Source: Rhodovulum kholense (GTDB lineage Bacteria > Pseudomonadota > Alphaproteobacteria > Rhodobacterales > Rhodobacteraceae). From it: a stretch of DNA of 64,000 nt. The DNA is taken from the NCBI RefSeq assembly GCF_003053725.1, contig NZ_QAYC01000018.1, forward strand, positions 1 through 64,000. The letters run 5' to 3'. Each line of letters starts with the position of its first letter. Positions within the stretch are counted from its first letter, which is position 1. Shown piece after piece: positions 62,865 through 64,000 of the stretch. Made by a program: the position numbers and the translations under genes. The notes below the pieces were generated by a model. The model did no database searches. It was not told the DNA's origin and was given only the letters and a program-made list of their open reading frames with translations.

Positions 62865-64000
62865 CATGCACCCGGATCAGATCCCGCTCCGGCCCCACCC
62901 GGCAGTCGGCATCGAGCCGCATCCGGGTGAGGGTCAGCCACAGATGATCGCCCACCCGGTCGAGCATCGGGGACGGGCTGTCCGGGTCGACCAGCGACGG
63001 GTAGGCATAGGCCGCGCCCTGCCCGCAATCGCGCGCCCACAGAAGCGGGGCCTCGACCAGCAGTACCGGATCGTCCCAATGGATCAGATCGCGCGAGACA
63101 TAGCCCCAGATCCCCGCCTGGCGTCGCCCGTCCGCATCGCGTCCGACCCGCGGCGAGACCGCCAGGAAGCGCCCCGTCGCGGGCTGAAAGACGACCGAAC
63201 TCAGCGTGGCATCGAGCCCCGGCAGCGGCGCGCAGACATGCACGTCGGGGTCGGCGACGGCGCCGCGATAGGGATCGGCGAAGCGCGCCGAAAACCCTTG
63301 CCCGTCCCAGGCGCGCCAATCGCCCGGCCCGCCATCGACCCTTCGGCGCAGCAGGCAGGCGCCCCGGCGCTGCGCGCCATAGGCTTCGGCAAAGACGAAG
63401 ACATTCAGGAACCCGTCCGCCTCGAAAATGTTCGAGGGCGTAAAATAGCCGCTGCGCCGGGTCTGGCCAGGATCGTAGGGATAGGGCAGCGCCGCAACCG
63501 GCGGGCCCGGCAGGCGGGCGAAGCTTTCCCCGCCATCGCGGCTTTCCAGCGCCACCACCGCATTCCGCCAGCAGGCCATGTAGCGCCCGGCGGCACAGGC
63601 ACCCGGATGCCGGTCGCCCTGATATTCCATATGCCCCAGCGCCTCGATCCGCGCGCCGTCGCGGGTAAAGATGGACGACACCCAGGTCCGGTCGTTCCGC
63701 ACCGCCGGGTCGGCGTCTTCGCCGCCGCGATGCACCACCCCGCAGACCCGCGCCAGCCGGTCGGCGGCCGGGCCAAGGCTCTGGCGGCTCTGGTCGGACC
63801 CCGCGATCATGTGGATGCGGTCCTCCGCGTCGCGCCAGAACCGCGCCGGGGCGTCGGGAATGTCCCAGCGCCCGCAGCGTTCGGCGCTCCAGTCGAACAG
63901 CAGCGACGCGGCGTCCAGCGGCGCCACCGGATCGGCGCCGGGCGACTCCGCCAGGGCCAGCCCCGCCAGTCCCGCCGCCGCGATCAGACCTGCGCCCCGC
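62788..64000 (-). CDS. Exported beta-propeller glycosidase-like protein (5' end outside window)
   Basis: A minus-strand frame is open to the window edge. Its first visible residues (RGAGLIAAAGLAGLALAESPGADP) look like the core and cleavage region of a signal peptide, so the true start lies beyond base 64000; a GTG at 63927 is internal. About 400 mature residues follow. 'RFWRDAEDRIHMIAGSDQSRQS', 'GYFTPSNIFEADGFLNVFVF', 'ADPDVHVCAP' and 'WGYVSRDLIHWDDPVLLVEAPLL' recall five-bladed propeller glycosidases (GH43/GH32-like). Exact family and catalytic acids are not fixed. It may trim the polysaccharide made by the neighbouring cluster. Confidence 0.6.
   Translation of the reverse strand, partial: RGAGLIAAAGLAGLALAESPGADPVAPLDAASLLFDWSAERCGRWDIPDAPARFWRDAEDRIHMIAGSDQSRQSLGPAADRLARVCGVVHRGGEDADPAVRNDRTWVSSIFTRDGARIEALGHMEYQGDRHPGACAAGRYMACWRNAVVALESRDGGESFARLPGPPVAALPYPYDPGQTRRSGYFTPSNIFEADGFLNVFVFAEAYGAQRRGACLLRRRVDGGPGDWRAWDGQGFSARFADPYRGAVADPDVHVCAPLPGLDATLSSVVFQPATGRFLAVSPRVGRDADGRRQAGIWGYVSRDLIHWDDPVLLVEAPLLWARDCGQGAAYAYPSLVDPDSPSPMLDRVGDHLWLTLTRMRLDADCRVGPERDLIRVHVNWPAQAGSRPELAASGPDRPDPRR

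Noticed and set aside
63928..64000. GTG at 63927 as the start of the glycosidase-like gene
   Set aside because: The frame continues upstream into sequence that looks like a signal peptide, so the gene is truncated by the window edge and does not start there.

Overview
The window is GC-rich, tightly packed bacterial DNA that reads as an alphaproteobacterium of the Rhodobacterales/Rhodobacteraceae type. This rests on the gene mix: a VPLPA-CTERM exported protein, a Hint-domain protein, a fused ATP sulfurylase/APS kinase, B12-dependent NrdJ, a DUF1489 protein, RTX proteins with a PrtD/PrtE-like type I exporter, and a perfect CtrA-type TTAA-N7-TTAA site. Genus cannot be fixed from sequence alone. 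No rRNA, tRNA, CRISPR array or intact mobile element was seen.

Layout. 1-3050: the 3' end of an IS3-type transposase, a proline/Na+ symporter (putP), and two gene-poor stretches carrying IS scars. 3050-5906: nrdJ and a divergent DUF1489 gene. 5929-14969 (minus strand): an eight-gene, mostly overlapping operon with a peptide-type ABC importer, a DHDPS/NAL-family aldolase, two nucleoside hydrolases and a ribokinase, facing a divergent LysR regulator at 15121. 16174-24785: small housekeeping and envelope genes (UspA, monooxygenase-like, YdcF, DUF427, ParA-like ATPase, predicted outer-membrane barrel, Hint protein, Lrp, VPLPA-CTERM vWA protein, trxB, RES protein). 25029-30942: sulfur assimilation (sat-cysC, metY) around a two-gene unit holding a GT-like protein and a second copy of the DHDPS-like aldolase. 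31112-45617: a 925-aa secretion/pilus-like protein, a Kef-type antiporter, prs, ribF, ppaC and others, and groES-groEL behind a CIRCE element.

46629-62864 is the most distinctive part. Two RTX calcium-binding proteins are followed by a chain of start/stop-overlapping genes: a 675-aa unknown protein, a GT4 glycosyltransferase, a 729-aa unknown with a GT2-like C-terminus, a second GT4, a type I secretion ABC protein and its HlyD-family adaptor. A sulfotransferase-TPR protein and a hexapeptide acetyltransferase follow. I read this as a candidate system that makes, secretes and possibly glycosylates or sulfates an RTX surface or matrix protein. The outer-membrane TolC partner is not in the window. 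The window ends inside a minus-strand secreted beta-propeller glycosidase-like gene.
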